DNA of 64,000 nucleotides from Nitrospirota bacterium (GTDB lineage Bacteria > Nitrospirota > Nitrospiria > Nitrospirales > Nitrospiraceae), in NCBI GenBank assembly GCA_002737345.1, contig NSIK01000010.1:91052-155051 (forward strand), in the 5' to 3' direction. Made by a program: the position numbers and the translations under genes. Below are positions 42,135-51,650 of this stretch, piece after piece (the stretch's first letter is position 1; every line of letters begins with the position of its first letter). A model generated the notes under the pieces. It was given only the letters and a program-made list of their open reading frames with translations. It did no database searches and was not told where the DNA came from.

Positions 42135-43513
42135 GCCCCCAACTGTTCGACGATGGACTCTGCCGGATAGGTCACGATTTCCGCCAATGTAGGATGGTAG
42201 TGTGGCATACGCACAAGGTCCGCCGCGGTCCCATGGTAATACATGACCGCGATCAGTTCATGGATCAGTTCACCTGCCTCCGGGCCGACGATCTGCGCGC
42301 CTAGAAGCTCGCCCGTCCCTGGCGCACAGAGCAGTTTCACAAACCCGTGGGTCGCGCCGAGACAGAGAGACTTTCCGTGGTCGGCAAAGGGATAGGAGGC
42401 CGTTAGGTACGGAATCCCTCTGTCGCGACAGAGGGATTCGTTCAGTCCCACGACGGCGACTTGAGGATCCGTAAAAACCACTTCGGCATCGAGACGGTGG
42501 TCGAGCTCTTTGACCGGCTCGTTCGAATGCATCGCATTACACGCCGCGGTCTCGCCCTGCTGAATGGCGAGATGCACAATGGGCGAGATGTCATTCACGT
42601 CACCCACGGCATAGATATGGGCTTGCGACGTGCGCAGGGCCTCATCCACCACAATCCGACCTCCTTCGACTGCCACCTCCGCCAGATCGAGCTGCAGCCC
42701 TTCGATATTGGGCCGGCGGCCCAGGGCCTGGAGAATCGCTTCGCCGACATACGACTGCTCATGTCCGTCTTTCATCACCCACAAAGTCTTCCCTGTTGGA
42801 TCATGCGTCACCCGCAGCAACTGCGCATCTGTAACGACAGCGATACCCTCGTCTAGTAAAGCGGTCTCCAGCGCGCGGCCGACAGCTTCATCCATTCCGG
42901 AAAGGAGCGTCCTGCTCCGTTGAAGGATCGTCACTCTCGTCCCGAGCCGCGAGAAAAACTGACCGAGCTCCAGCGCAACCGCCCCGCCACCCAGGACGAT
43001 CAGGGAGTCCGGTTGGGTGCGGAGATCCAGAATCGTATCGCTGGTGAAATAGCCTGCTTGGGCCAATCCGGGAATCGACACGTCGCTGGGCCGCGACCCC
43101 GTCGCAATGATGAATGAGCCGGCTGACAAGACCTTATCTCCGGCGATGATTTCGGTGGGAGACTGAAAGGCCGCCCGCGAGGGATAGAGCGTAAACTTCG
43201 GATCATGAAGCTGCTGAATACGGTAATCCGCGAATTCGCGAACCAGCCGATTTTTTCGATCCACGATCGCTGACAGATCTGCCTGGACCGACACGGGAGA
43301 AAGCCCGAACTCCTTCGCCCGCCTCAAGAGGGCCGCCACTTCTGCGGAGCGGAGTATGGCCTTCGTCGGCATACAGCCGCGCAGAATACAAAGGCCTCCC
43401 AGTGGACCCTGATCCACAATAGCCACGTCCGCCCCGGCATCGCGAGCAGTCCTGGCCGCGGCATAGCCAGCCGAGCCTCCTCCGATGACGATTATGTCAT
43501 GTCTCTTCTTCAT
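42131..43513 (-). CDS. Class I pyridine-nucleotide-disulfide oxidoreductase
   Basis: A 460-residue flavoenzyme of the dihydrolipoamide/mercuric-reductase type. FAD motif GGGSAG at 11-16, redox disulfide C42-x4-C47 in GLCILRGCMP, NAD motif VLGGGAVALELG near 178-188, and the C-terminal HPTLAE (active His-Glu pair). No N-terminal lipoyl or metal-binding domain. Substrate unknown; not adjacent to pyruvate or glycine-cleavage genes, so the substrate may be a quinone, metal or small disulfide. First gene of the five-gene operon. Confidence 0.88.
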   Translation of the reverse strand: MKKRHDIIVIGGGSAGYAAARTARDAGADVAIVDQGPLGGLCILRGCMPTKAILRSAEVAALLRRAKEFGLSPVSVQADLSAIVDRKNRLVREFADYRIQQLHDPKFTLYPSRAAFQSPTEIIAGDKVLSAGSFIIATGSRPSDVSIPGLAQAGYFTSDTILDLRTQPDSLIVLGGGAVALELGQFFSRLGTRVTILQRSRTLLSGMDEAVGRALETALLDEGIAVVTDAQLLRVTHDPTGKTLWVMKDGHEQSYVGEAILQALGRRPNIEGLQLDLAEVAVEGGRIVVDEALRTSQAHIYAVGDVNDISPIVHLAIQQGETAACNAMHSNEPVKELDHRLDAEVVFTDPQVAVVGLNESLCRDRGIPYLTASYPFADHGKSLCLGATHGFVKLLCAPGTGELLGAQIVGPEAGELIHELIAVMYYHGTAADLVRMPHYHPTLAEIVTYPAESIVEQLGA

Positions 43514-43718
43514 CGAATCCTAACCCTGGCATGGCACCCTTCATTCCCGTGACCACACAAGCGCTGGCAGGATACACGATGGGGCCGCCTGGCTGCTATC
43601 GGCACAAGGCCCTGTCTCTCTCCCAATCCAGGCCTCTTGTCCAGAATAATCGCGTAATAAGCCCTTCGAGCTTAAGTACGTACCATGAACCTCCGATAAA
43701 GGCGTTACGAAGTTAACT

Positions 43719-43904
43719 ATGTCCCTGATACCTACCGTCAATGCCATCGTCGAAACGCAGCCTGCGCGACCTGTGTCGCAGCGGGCGCCTGCGTCACAAA
43801 CCGATGCAGACGCGCAACGGAACCCTTCGCACGAACAAAAACACCAGGAGGCCAACCCCGCGGCCCTGTCATTCCCTCGGCTGTTCTCATATAGTACAGA
43901 ATAG
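43719..43904 (+). CDS. Possible 61-residue protein
   Basis: Open frame with an ATG but a weak ribosome site, glutamine/alanine-rich and without family match. It ends 14 bases before the DUF1653 gene. The codon pattern is not distinctive, so this is a low-confidence call. Confidence 0.3.
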   Translation: MSLIPTVNAIVETQPARPVSQRAPASQTDADAQRNPSHEQKHQEANPAALSFPRLFSYSTE

Positions 43905-43917
43905 AAATGGAGACGAG

Positions 43918-44142
43918 ATGGTCCAGCCTGGCCGCTATCGACATTACAAGAAGGGCCACGAGTACGAAGTACTCGGGGTGGCAAAGCATTCGGAAATGGA
44001 GACGGAGTTCGTCGTCTATCGCGCGCTTTACGGCGAACGAGGCCTATGGATAAGGCCTCTGGCGATGTTTTTGGAAACTGTGACCGTCGAAGGTCTTCCG
44101 CGCCCACGATTCGAACGGCTCCCGGACGAATCAGCGAACTAA
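43918..44142 (+). CDS. DUF1653 protein
   Basis: A 74-residue protein with the DUF1653 signature: YRHYKKGHEYEVLGVAKHSE at 7-26, then VVYRALYGERGLWIRPLAMFLETV. GGAGA lies just before the ATG at 43918. The family is widespread, short and of unknown function. TATAGTAC and CAGAAT just upstream could form the -10 region. Confidence 0.85.
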   Translation: MVQPGRYRHYKKGHEYEVLGVAKHSEMETEFVVYRALYGERGLWIRPLAMFLETVTVEGLPRPRFERLPDESAN

Positions 44143-44204
44143 GCGCCATCTCCCTCAGCGCTCAACGCAAGATGGGCCGGAAAACCCACCATTGCGCGCT
44201 TCCA

Positions 44205-44298
44205 ACGAGAGCCTGCTGAGGCCGCGCGGTGCGCGAGCACAGGGGACTCACTGGACCATCCTCCCGCTAGCGGACTTTTTGATCATCTTGCAGGCTGA
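44205..44298 (-). repeat. Diverged repeat copy F
   Basis: After the MEKHLA stop the minus strand reads CAAGATGATCAAAAAGTCCGCTAGCGG, a degenerate version of the left block of the dispersed repeat. A palindromic GGCCTCAGCAGGCTC end follows. Weaker match than copies A-E. Confidence 0.35.
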
Positions 44299-44769
44299 TC
44301 AATTTAGCCAGGTCCACTGCGCAAAACTCGCCGCCTGCCCTACCCTCTGCCCCTGCGCATCCACGACATTCCAGATCCTGGCGTTATCGACGAGAAAGCG
44401 ATCTCCGGTCGAAGTAATTCTCACGCCTCTATAGTTATCGAGGTAGCCGCGGACTTTGGCCTGCTCCAACATCCATTCCCGTTCGGCTCGATTGATCGGT
44501 TCGGCGGTGAGCCGGGAGGGCGTTTGCACGAATTGATCCCAGGGCAGCTCCCACAGATCCAAGGCCATCTGGTTCCCATAGTTGAGCAAGGGATCCTCGT
44601 CCGCCCCGTGCGACACAACGACGAATGGGGAGAGAAAGAGGGCATGGGCCTGGCACAAAGGGTCGCCCGCTCGTTCAAGCAGTTCACGCCCGGTCCAGCG
44701 GCGAAAACTGTTGAGGACCAGTTTCGACCACTCAATGGCGGCAGGATCGGTCCAGGGCTGAGATGTCAC
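44299..44769 (-). CDS. MEKHLA-domain protein
   Basis: A 156-residue protein of the MEKHLA (PAS-like) family. Diagnostic pieces are PWTDPAAIEW near the N terminus, SFRRWTGREL, FVVVSHGADEDPLLNYGN and LDLWELPWDQF, and TAEPINRAERE and GQAASFAQW. I prefer the GTG at 44769, which has GAGGG before it. The frame is open to 44907, but the extra 46 codons overlap the leuC promoter region. Function of the family is poorly known; a PAS-like ligand sensor is likely. Divergent from leuC. Confidence 0.75.
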   Translation of the reverse strand: MTSQPWTDPAAIEWSKLVLNSFRRWTGRELLERAGDPLCQAHALFLSPFVVVSHGADEDPLLNYGNQMALDLWELPWDQFVQTPSRLTAEPINRAEREWMLEQAKVRGYLDNYRGVRITSTGDRFLVDNARIWNVVDAQGQRVGQAASFAQWTWLN

Positions 44770-44892
44770 AGGAAACCCTCTGTGTAACCGAGGGGATAGG
44801 ACCTCATACAGCTGCAGGCGGTGGTACCACGTCCATCTGTTCAACGCAAGAATTATGGTGCCCGCTCTTGTACAGACCGGGGGAGGACTCTG

Positions 44893-44898
44893 TATAAT
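44893..44898 (+). promoter_or_regulatory. leuC promoter, -10 box
   Basis: A perfect TATAAT at 44893-44898. The upstream -35 is unclear (TTGTAC is 19 bases away). The leader to the ATG is about 47 bases and contains a hairpin (44908-44926). Confidence 0.5.
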
Positions 44899-44907
44899 AT
44901 GGATCAT

Positions 44908-44926
44908 CCCAGAGGTGCCATCTGGG
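44908..44926 (+). promoter_or_regulatory. Hairpin in the leuC leader
   Basis: CCCAGA at 44908-44913 pairs with TCTGGG at 44921-44926 around a 7-base loop, between the TATAAT box and the leuC ribosome site. No leucine-rich leader peptide was seen, so classical attenuation is not supported. Confidence 0.35.
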
Positions 44927-44951
44927 AGAGATCGATCATTGAGGATTTACC

Positions 44952-46355
44952 ATGCCCGCGCAGACCCTATTTGATAAAATCTGGGAATCTCACATCGTCC
45001 GCGCAGAGCCGGACGGGACTACCCTGCTCTACATCGATCGCCAGCTCGTCCACGAAGTCACGTCGCCACAGGCGTTCGAGGGACTCAGACTCTCAGGCCG
45101 CAAGCCTCGCCGTCCCGGCGCCACCTTGGCGGTGCCGGACCACAACGTTCCGACCACCGACCGGTCCGTGGGCATCGCCGATCCCCTCAGTGCGATACAG
45201 ATCAGGACGCTGGAGGAAAACTGCCGCGACTTCGACATCACCCTCTTCGGCATGAACGACATCCGCCAAGGCGTGGTGCATGTGATCGGGCCGGAACAGG
45301 GCTTTACCCTGCCGGGCACGACCATTGTGTGCGGCGACTCCCATACCTCCACGCATGGGGCGTTCGGAGCCTTGGCCTTCGGCATCGGCACCAGCGAAGT
45401 GGAACATGTACTAGCCACCCAATGCCTGGTTCAGAAACGGCCCAAGACCATGGAAGTGCGCGTCGATGGCGTCCTGTCGAGCCTCTGTTCGGCGAAGGAC
45501 GTCACGCTCGCGATCATCGGAAAAATCGGCACGGCCGGGGGAACCGGCTACGTCATTGAATATACGGGCTCGGCGATCCGCGCCCTCAGCATGGAAGGGC
45601 GCATGACGCTCTGCAATATGTCGATCGAGGCAGGCGCGCGAGCCGGCATGGTCGCGCCAGACGACAAAACCATCGCCTATGTGAAGGACCGTCCCTTGGC
45701 TCCAAAGGGCAAATTGTTTGAACAGGCCATACAGGCCTGGCAACATTTGAAAACCGATACAAACGCCTCCTACGATATGACCACCACAATGAAGGCCGAG
45801 GATATCGCGCCGCAAGTCAGCTGGGGCACCAGCCCCGGCATGGTCACCGGCATCGATCAACGGGTGCCTGATCCCCGAACGATCACCGACGTGAACCAGC
45901 GCCAGGCCACGGAGCGAGCCTTGGAATATATGGGCCTCATTCCAAACATGCCCATCACCGATATCAAGATCGATACGGTGTTTATCGGATCCTGCACCAA
46001 CTCGCGTATCGAAGACCTCCGTCTGGCAGCCAGCTTGGCCCGAGGCAAGAGCGTCGCCACTGGTGTGCGGGCAATGGTGGTGCCAGGCTCCGGTCTGGTA
46101 AAGCAACAGGCTGAACAGGAAGGGCTCGACCGCCTCTTCAAGGAAGCGGGATTCGAGTGGCGGGAAGCCGGCTGCAGCATGTGCCTAGCCATGAACGCCG
46201 ACGTGCTTCAACCGGGCGAGCGTTGCGCCTCGACCAGTAATCGAAATTTCGAAGGACGCCAGGGGGCTGGCGGCCGCACCCATCTCGTCTCTCCGGCCAT
46301 GGCTGTCGCAGCCGCCGTCGAGGGGCACTTCGTCGATATCCGAACCTGGAAATAA
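44952..46355 (+). CDS. leuC: 3-isopropylmalate dehydratase large subunit
   Basis: Leucine biosynthesis: isomerises 2- to 3-isopropylmalate with LeuD. 467 residues, standard length. The [4Fe-4S] cluster ligands are C348 in GSCTNS, C408 and C411 in [19 protein letters not shown] substrate residues are visible near 130. GAGG lies before the ATG. Its stop is 7 bases from leuD, so both subunits are co-expressed. Confidence 0.97.
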   Translation: MPAQTLFDKIWESHIVRAEPDGTTLLYIDRQLVHEVTSPQAFEGLRLSGRKPRRPGATLAVPDHNVPTTDRSVGIADPLSAIQIRTLEENCRDFDITLFGMNDIRQGVVHVIGPEQGFTLPGTTIVCGDSHTSTHGAFGALAFGIGTSEVEHVLATQCLVQKRPKTMEVRVDGVLSSLCSAKDVTLAIIGKIGTAGGTGYVIEYTGSAIRALSMEGRMTLCNMSIEAGARAGMVAPDDKTIAYVKDRPLAPKGKLFEQAIQAWQHLKTDTNASYDMTTTMKAEDIAPQVSWGTSPGMVTGIDQRVPDPRTITDVNQRQATERALEYMGLIPNMPITDIKIDTVFIGSCTNSRIEDLRLAASLARGKSVATGVRAMVVPGSGLVKQQAEQEGLDRLFKEAGFEWREAGCSMCLAMNADVLQPGERCASTSNRNFEGRQGAGGRTHLVSPAMAVAAAVEGHFVDIRTWK

Positions 46356-46362
46356 AGGACCC

Positions 46363-46986
46363 ATGCAAGCCTTTACCATTCTGACAGGTCTGGTCGCGCC
46401 GCTGGACCGCGTCAATATCGATACCGATCAGATCATCCCGAAGCAGTTTTTAAAGACGATCAAACGGACTGGCCTCCGCGAAGGGCTGTTCTACGATTGG
46501 CGCAAGCAGAAGGACGGGTCGCAGGACCCGATGTTCTTTTTAAACCAACCTCGCTTTCAGGGCGCGACGATTCTGCTCACCCGCGATAACTTCGGGTGCG
46601 GCTCGTCTCGTGAACATGCCCCCTGGGCGCTCCTCGATCAGGGCTTTCGCTGCGTCATCGCCTCGAGCTTTGCCGATATCTTCTACAGCAACTGCTTCCA
46701 GAACGGCATTCTGCCCATCGTGCTGAAGGCCGACGAGGTGCTGGCGACGATGAAAGACGTGCTCGCCTCGCCAGGATACCAGCTTACGGTGAACCTGGAA
46801 AAGCAGACGGTAACGACCCCGAGCGGCGCCAGCTATCGCTTTGAGATTGATCCCTTCCGAAAAGACTGTCTCTATCGTGGCCTCGATTCCATCGGCTTGA
46901 CCTTGCAGCATGAGGCCAGCATCGGGTCCTACGAAACCAGACGGAAGACCGAGGCGCCCTGGCTCTTCACGGACCTTCGTCCGTGA
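46363..46986 (+). CDS. leuD: 3-isopropylmalate dehydratase small subunit
   Basis: Small subunit of isopropylmalate isomerase, 207 residues. The swivel-domain signature [10 protein letters not shown] is at 22-31 and [15 protein letters not shown] follows near 75-89. Overlaps the next gene by 4 bases (GTGA at 46983-46986). Confidence 0.96.
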   Translation: MQAFTILTGLVAPLDRVNIDTDQIIPKQFLKTIKRTGLREGLFYDWRKQKDGSQDPMFFLNQPRFQGATILLTRDNFGCGSSREHAPWALLDQGFRCVIASSFADIFYSNCFQNGILPIVLKADEVLATMKDVLASPGYQLTVNLEKQTVTTPSGASYRFEIDPFRKDCLYRGLDSIGLTLQHEASIGSYETRRKTEAPWLFTDLRP

Positions 46987-47357
46987 CCGGGATGCGTATG
47001 ATCGCGTGGCTCTGGCACCCAAAGCTGTTTCTGCTGTTCTTCTTCTTCGGCGCGGCCTCTCTCCTCGGCGCCTTCAACTACAGCTACTCCGACGGAAACC
47101 GCGCCGGCTACATTCAAAAGTTTTCCCACAAGGGCTGGATCTGCAAGACGCACGAAGGGGAGCTGGCCATGACCACGGTGCCGGGCGTCGCGCCGGTGCT
47201 CTGGGAGTTCAGCGTGCGAGATGAACAGGTCGCCGCGCAGCTCTCGCAGGTGATGGGGAAGCGCCTGGTGCTGCACTACAAAGAATACCGGTACCTGCCG
47301 ACGAGCTGCTTCGGCGAGACCGCCTACTTCGTCGATCGCGTCGAGGTCCAGGAGTAG
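46983..47357 (+). CDS. Membrane-anchored protein of unknown function
   Basis: A 124-residue protein (GTG start overlapping leuD; an ATG at 46992 is also possible). One N-terminal transmembrane helix (about 9-28, [17 protein letters not shown]) and a small soluble beta-rich domain, with two cysteines. No family recognised. Located between leuD and the CysQ-like gene in the same operon. Confidence 0.65.
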   Translation: MTGMRMIAWLWHPKLFLLFFFFGAASLLGAFNYSYSDGNRAGYIQKFSHKGWICKTHEGELAMTTVPGVAPVLWEFSVRDEQVAAQLSQVMGKRLVLHYKEYRYLPTSCFGETAYFVDRVEVQE

Positions 47358-47363
47358 CGTGTC

Positions 47364-48173
47364 GTGGTTCGCAACAGGGAACAAGAACTCGCCACATTGA
47401 TCGACTCGGTCCAACAGGCCGGCGCGCATGTGCGCAAGCTGGTCCGGGACGGATTCGAGGTCCAGACGAAGGCGGACCATTCGCCGGTCACCACCGTGGA
47501 CCACGAGGTCAACCGCATCCTCTACGACATGCAGCGCCGGGAGTTTCCATCGGATGGATGGCTCTCGGAGGAATCGCCCGACGACCTGGCGCGACTCGAC
47601 CACGACCGGGTCTGGATTATCGACCCCATCGACGGCACCAGAGCCTTGGTGAATCGGGTGCCGGAGTTCTGCATCTCCGCCGCCTTGATCGAACGGGGCT
47701 TCCCGGTCGTCGCCGCGATCCTCAACCCCTCCACCAATGAACTCTTCACGGCAGTGCGTGGCGGAGGGCTCTTCCTGAACGGCTCGCGCGTCACCCTCTC
47801 GCCTCTTCACGACTTCGATCCCGTCATCATGGTCGGCGCCAGAGAATTCCGGGTCGACCGCTGGGCGACGCTCGCGGAAATCAGCCCCTGCCGCCCTATG
47901 TACTCCATCGCCCATGCATTGGCTCTAGTCGCAGCTGGCCGTGTCCAGGCCGCCTTCACCCTCGATCCAGAACATGAATGGGATGTGGCGGCCGGAGTCC
48001 TGCTTATCGAAGAAGGCGGCGGAACGATCAGCGACGGAACAGGGAAACCCTTCGTCTTCAACCAGCCCCTGCCGACATTCTCTGGCGTCATCTCCGTGGC
48101 GGCCACGGCCGACAAAGACCTGCGTGCCAGACTTGAGATCCATGCCGAGCGGGCCCGCTTGCAACCGGAATAA
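47364..48173 (+). CDS. Inositol monophosphatase-family phosphatase (CysQ-like)
   Basis: A 269-residue Mg-dependent phosphatase: SEES near 68-71, WIIDPIDGTRALV with D87, D90 and T92, and the EWDVAAG C-terminal motif. The family includes 3'(2'),5'-bisphosphate nucleotidase CysQ and inositol monophosphatase, and sequence alone does not separate them here. GTG start 6 bases after the previous stop. A truncated dehydrogenase-like fragment follows directly. Confidence 0.87.
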   Translation: MVRNREQELATLIDSVQQAGAHVRKLVRDGFEVQTKADHSPVTTVDHEVNRILYDMQRREFPSDGWLSEESPDDLARLDHDRVWIIDPIDGTRALVNRVPEFCISAALIERGFPVVAAILNPSTNELFTAVRGGGLFLNGSRVTLSPLHDFDPVIMVGAREFRVDRWATLAEISPCRPMYSIAHALALVAAGRVQAAFTLDPEHEWDVAAGVLLIEEGGGTISDGTGKPFVFNQPLPTFSGVISVAATADKDLRARLEIHAERARLQPE

Positions 48174-48187
48174 AAGTGAGAGACTCC

Positions 48188-48280
48188 ATGACCATGGGCC
48201 TGTTGAGAACCGGCCTGCTGGGTCGAGCGATCACCGAACGGCTCCAGTCGGTCGGCCACTGCGTCACGGCCGGACCCGAT
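48188..48280 (+). pseudogene. N-terminal remnant of an NAD-binding dehydrogenase
   Basis: The frame from the ATG at 48188 reads MTMGLLRTGLLGRAITERLQ, then SVGHCVTA. This is the N-terminal Rossmann segment of 6-phosphogluconate/3-hydroxyisobutyrate-type dehydrogenases (GxxGLG-like, then the GHxVT strand). The frame then runs into repeat copy D and ends, so only about 30 residues survive. Confidence 0.6.
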
Positions 48281-48289
48281 GGAAGCACC

Positions 48290-48368
48290 GGAAGCGTAGC
48301 CCCTGGCTACGCTGAGGATGCTTTCGAGGTGAGAACGACACTGGCGGGCTTGCTCAGCATCCTACCTA
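48290..48368 (-). repeat. Dispersed MITE-like repeat, copy D
   Basis: Minus-strand order: TAG (48368-48366, the stop of the SLOG gene), GTAGGATGCTGAGC, CCGCCAGTGTCGTTCTC, CCTCAGCGTAGCC. The hairpin GCGTAGCC (48294-48301) / GGCTACGC (48305-48312) has 8 pairs. The element interrupts the dehydrogenase remnant. Confidence 0.7.
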
Positions 48369-48875
48369 GAGTAGATCGCTGATCAATTTCACCGCTTCCT
48401 CCGGCGAGGCAGCGGCATGAACGAGCTTCGGTGCGAGTTTTGTGAATAGCCCTACTCCTGCCTTATCGGCACCCAATAGAATCACGATCTTCTTGGCCTT
48501 CAACGCCAAGGCCACTTCTGAAACAGTCCCAGTGCCGCCGAGCCCACAAGCGACGATGATGTCGCTGGACATGACGTTCACATTATTACGCGCCTGCCCC
48601 AGATCCGTGAGAATCGCCACATCCACATACCGGGAAACCGGCGCCTTACTATCCGGCAGAACCCCGACCGTCAAACTGCCCGGCACAGACTTCGCTCCCT
48701 CGCTAGCCGCATCCATCACGCCGCTCGCTCGCCCGCCGGTCAACAGCACCCAGCCTCGTCTAGCAATGAGCTCTCCCAATGTTTTGGCGTCAGCTAGCTC
48801 TTTGGCTCCAGCCTTGGCAGGCCCCATAACGCCGATCACCGGTTTTCTGGTCGATCGTCTGGCCAGATGTTTCAT
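48366..48875 (-). CDS. SLOG/TIGR00725-type Rossmann protein
   Basis: A 169-residue cytoplasmic protein with the nucleotide-binding SLOG features: GVMGPAK, VLLTGGRASGVMDAASEGA, and GGTGTVSEVALALK. Related LOG proteins are cytokinin-activating phosphoribohydrolases, and the TIGR00725 branch is uncharacterised. The stop codon abuts repeat copy D. Isolated from msrA by about 100 bases. Confidence 0.85.
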   Translation of the reverse strand: MKHLARRSTRKPVIGVMGPAKAGAKELADAKTLGELIARRGWVLLTGGRASGVMDAASEGAKSVPGSLTVGVLPDSKAPVSRYVDVAILTDLGQARNNVNVMSSDIIVACGLGGTGTVSEVALALKAKKIVILLGADKAGVGLFTKLAPKLVHAAASPEEAVKLISDLL

Positions 48876-48972
48876 GGACAGGCCTCACTAAAAACAAACT
48901 AGTGCAATTGTTACTCTCTAAATATACACCGAAGCCGAAGGCTTGTCCCGTAATTCGTACGAAGGAACGCGA

Positions 48973-49593
48973 TTACGGTTTCCCCCATAACTCTTCCAGC
49001 CGCTGAGCCCTACCGCAACTGTATTTATAGAATTTGTACCGGGCGGAATTCTTCTTGTAGAAGTCCTGGTGGTACTCTTCGGCCAGATAAAACTGAGCAA
49101 CCGGTACGATCTGCGTCACGATCGAACCGTTCCATCGTTTCGACTGCTCAATCACCTGCCTGGAACTGTCTGCGGCGCGTTTTTCCTCGTCGGTCTGAAA
49201 GAAAATGGCGGAACGATATTGGCTACCATGGTCGCAAAACTGGGCATTTGGCGTGATGGGGTCGACATTACGCCAGAAGGCCGCCAATAATTTCTGGTAG
49301 CTCACCGTGGCTGGGTCATACAACACTTCGACCGACTCCGCATGGCCTGTCCGTCCCGCCGAGACCTCTTCGTAGCTCGGATTGGCGACCGTGCCTCCCA
49401 TATAGCCGGAGGTCACGGACAGGACCCCCTCGACCTTCTCGAACACTTCTTCCATGCACCAGAAACAACCTCCGGCAAAGTAGGCTTTGCCGGGAGTCGC
49501 GGCAGTCGTCGAGCCGATCGGGCCAAGAATCCAGGCTCCGAAGACCATTACGATCCAGGCAGTAAAAAAAATCGGCCCCGGTATTTTCCTCAC
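48973..49593 (-). CDS. msrA: Peptide methionine-S-sulfoxide reductase, exported
   Basis: Repairs oxidised methionine (S-epimer). 206 residues with GCFWC at 42-46, C43 being the catalytic cysteine, then GYMGG, YHQDFYKK and a C-terminal cysteine near 196 for the resolving step. An N-terminal hydrophobic segment (about 10-28) predicts export, so it would serve periplasmic proteins. GTG start with GAGGAGG before it. Confidence 0.92.
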   Translation of the reverse strand: MRKIPGPIFFTAWIVMVFGAWILGPIGSTTAATPGKAYFAGGCFWCMEEVFEKVEGVLSVTSGYMGGTVANPSYEEVSAGRTGHAESVEVLYDPATVSYQKLLAAFWRNVDPITPNAQFCDHGSQYRSAIFFQTDEEKRAADSSRQVIEQSKRWNGSIVTQIVPVAQFYLAEEYHQDFYKKNSARYKFYKYSCGRAQRLEELWGKP

Positions 49594-49748
49594 AGCAGCC
49601 TCCTCGCCGGTGCGCTAGAATTTAGTGACGCTGGAAAAATTGAAATTACGCAGCCTCATTGCCGACACTAGGAGCTTGCCGGTCTCTGACGTAATCGCTT
49701 CAGCCGGGCCGGTGATGAGAACGAGCGGTGCCATAAAAAATACGAGGA

Positions 49749-51431
49749 CTAGCGCGTCAACTTACGATAGCGAATGCGGTGCGGTTGATCGGCTGCCTTC
49801 CCTAACCGCTTCTTCCGATCCGCATCGTATTCGCTATAGTTGCCTTCAAACCAGACCACTTTGCTGTCGCCCTCGAACGCCATGATATGGGTCGCGACCC
49901 GGTCCAGAAACCAACGGTCGTGACTGCTGATGACGGCGCAGCCAGCGAAATTTTCCAGCCCTTCTTCCAGGGCCCGTAACGTATTGATGTCGAGGTCGTT
50001 GGTCGGCTCGTCGAGGATGATCAGGTTCGCGCCCTCCTTCAACATGCGAGCCAGATGAACCCGGTTCCGTTCGCCGCCGGAGATGTCTTTCACCTTCTTC
50101 TGCTGATCGGTTCCGGCGAAATTGAACCGGGCGCAATAGGCTCTGGCGTTCACTTCGGCCTTGCCGAGCATGATGGTATCCTGCCCTTCGGAGATCACGT
50201 CGTAGACGGATTTCTCAGGATCCAAACTGCGATCCTGGTCGACATAGCCCAGCTTGACCGTCTCGCCGATCTTGATCGTGCCACTATCAGGCTTCTCGCT
50301 CTTGGTAATCATGCGGAACATCGTCGTCTTGCCGGCTCCGTTCGGACCGATCACCCCGACGATGCCGCCCTTGGGGAGACTGAAGTTCACATTCTCGTAG
50401 AGGACCTTGTCTCCGTAGGCCTTGCTAAGGCCATTGGCTTCGACCACTACATCGCCCAGCCGGGGTCCTGGCGGAATGTAGATTTCCAGATCCGCTGCCT
50501 GCTCTTCCTGTTTCTGATTGACCAATTCTTCATAGCGGTTGAGCCTCGCTTTGCCCTTCGACTGACGGCCTTTCGGCGACATGCGGATCCATTCCAACTC
50601 ATGTTCCAGCGACTTGCGGCGTTTGGATTCAGCTTTTTCTTCTTTTTCCAATCGCACCTGCTTCTGCTCCAACCAAGCGGTGTAATTCCCCTGGAAAGGA
50701 ATGCCATGGCCGCGATCAAGTTCAAGAATCCATCCTGCCACGTTGTCAAGGAAGTAGCGGTCGTGCGTGACGGCGATGACCGTGCCCTTATATTGCTGCA
50801 GATGCTGTTCGAGCCATTGCACGGACTCGGCATCCAGATGGTTCGTCGGTTCGTCGAGCAAGAGGATGTCTGGCTCCTGGATCATCAGGCGGCAGAGGGC
50901 CACCCGGCGCTTCTCGCCTCCGGAGAGGACTCCAATCTTCGCGTCAGCCGGGGGACAACGGAGGGCGTCCATGGCCAGCTCCAGGACGTTGTCTAATTCC
51001 CAGCCGTTCTCCGCTTCAATCTTTTCTTGTAGCTGGGACTGCTTCTCGAGGAGCTTTTCCATTTCATCAGGCGTGGCCTCGCCCATCTTATTGCTGACGG
51101 CATCGTATTCCCGCAGCATGGCCACGAGTTCTTTCTTTCCCTCTTCAACAACTTCTTTCACAGTCTTGTTCGGATCGAGCTGTGGTTCCTGCTCCAGCAA
51201 GCCAACGCTGTAGCCTTTCGAGCGGGTGATTTCGCCTGTGTAGTTCGAATCGGTCCCGGCAATGATCCGGAGCAACGAACTCTTGCCAGATCCGTTGAGG
51301 CCCAAGACGCCGATCTTCGCGCCGTAATAAAACCCCAGAAAAATCTCGCGCAGCACCTGCTTTTTCGGGGGATAGATCTTGCCGACATTAACTAGGGAGA
51401 AAATGACTTGTTTATCGTTCGTAGTTGCCAT
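49749..51431 (-). CDS. ettA: Energy-dependent translational throttle protein EttA (ABC-F)
   Basis: Ribosome-bound ABC-F ATPase that gates the first peptide bond according to ATP/ADP ratio. From the ATG at 51431 it has 560 residues with two ABC domains (Walker [10 protein letters not shown] near 44-52 and GPNGAGKTT near 356), signature [13 protein letters not shown] and [13 protein letters not shown], and the P-site tRNA-interaction linker between them. Ends with the usual basic tail. No neighbouring operon partner. Confidence 0.94.
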   Translation of the reverse strand: MATTNDKQVIFSLVNVGKIYPPKKQVLREIFLGFYYGAKIGVLGLNGSGKSSLLRIIAGTDSNYTGEITRSKGYSVGLLEQEPQLDPNKTVKEVVEEGKKELVAMLREYDAVSNKMGEATPDEMEKLLEKQSQLQEKIEAENGWELDNVLELAMDALRCPPADAKIGVLSGGEKRRVALCRLMIQEPDILLLDEPTNHLDAESVQWLEQHLQQYKGTVIAVTHDRYFLDNVAGWILELDRGHGIPFQGNYTAWLEQKQVRLEKEEKAESKRRKSLEHELEWIRMSPKGRQSKGKARLNRYEELVNQKQEEQAADLEIYIPPGPRLGDVVVEANGLSKAYGDKVLYENVNFSLPKGGIVGVIGPNGAGKTTMFRMITKSEKPDSGTIKIGETVKLGYVDQDRSLDPEKSVYDVISEGQDTIMLGKAEVNARAYCARFNFAGTDQQKKVKDISGGERNRVHLARMLKEGANLIILDEPTNDLDINTLRALEEGLENFAGCAVISSHDRWFLDRVATHIMAFEGDSKVVWFEGNYSEYDADRKKRLGKAADQPHRIRYRKLTR

Positions 51432-51551
51432 GAGTCCTGCCAACCTCCTCATCATTACGGTTCAACTGTATGAAGCAATCACCTTACCAGACAACACTTT
51501 TCGACCACAACCGAGCCACAACAGCGGCCATTCGCTCGTACTTTTTGCGCT

Positions 51552-51571
51552 GGGGCTGGCTGGCCAGCCCC
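51552..51571. terminator. Perfect 8-bp hairpin between ettA and the SYLF gene
   Basis: GGGGCTGG (51552-51559) and CCAGCCCC (51564-51571) around CTGG. No T-run follows, and both flanking genes diverge from it, so it may instead be a regulatory or structural element. Confidence 0.3.
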
Positions 51572-51650
51572 TTCGTAGTTGCATCCCGCAAGACCCGAGA
51601 GCACACTTACGAAGACTGCACGAAATCCATTCAACTTGTGAGGATCGACC

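Noticed and set aside
43541..44149. A 202-codon minus-strand frame opposite the DUF1653 gene
   Set aside because: It is antisense to a recognisable protein and lacks domain features, so it is a shadow frame.
44143..44298. Possible gene between the DUF1653 and MEKHLA genes
   Set aside because: No frame with a start and ribosome site; the region holds a degenerate repeat instead.
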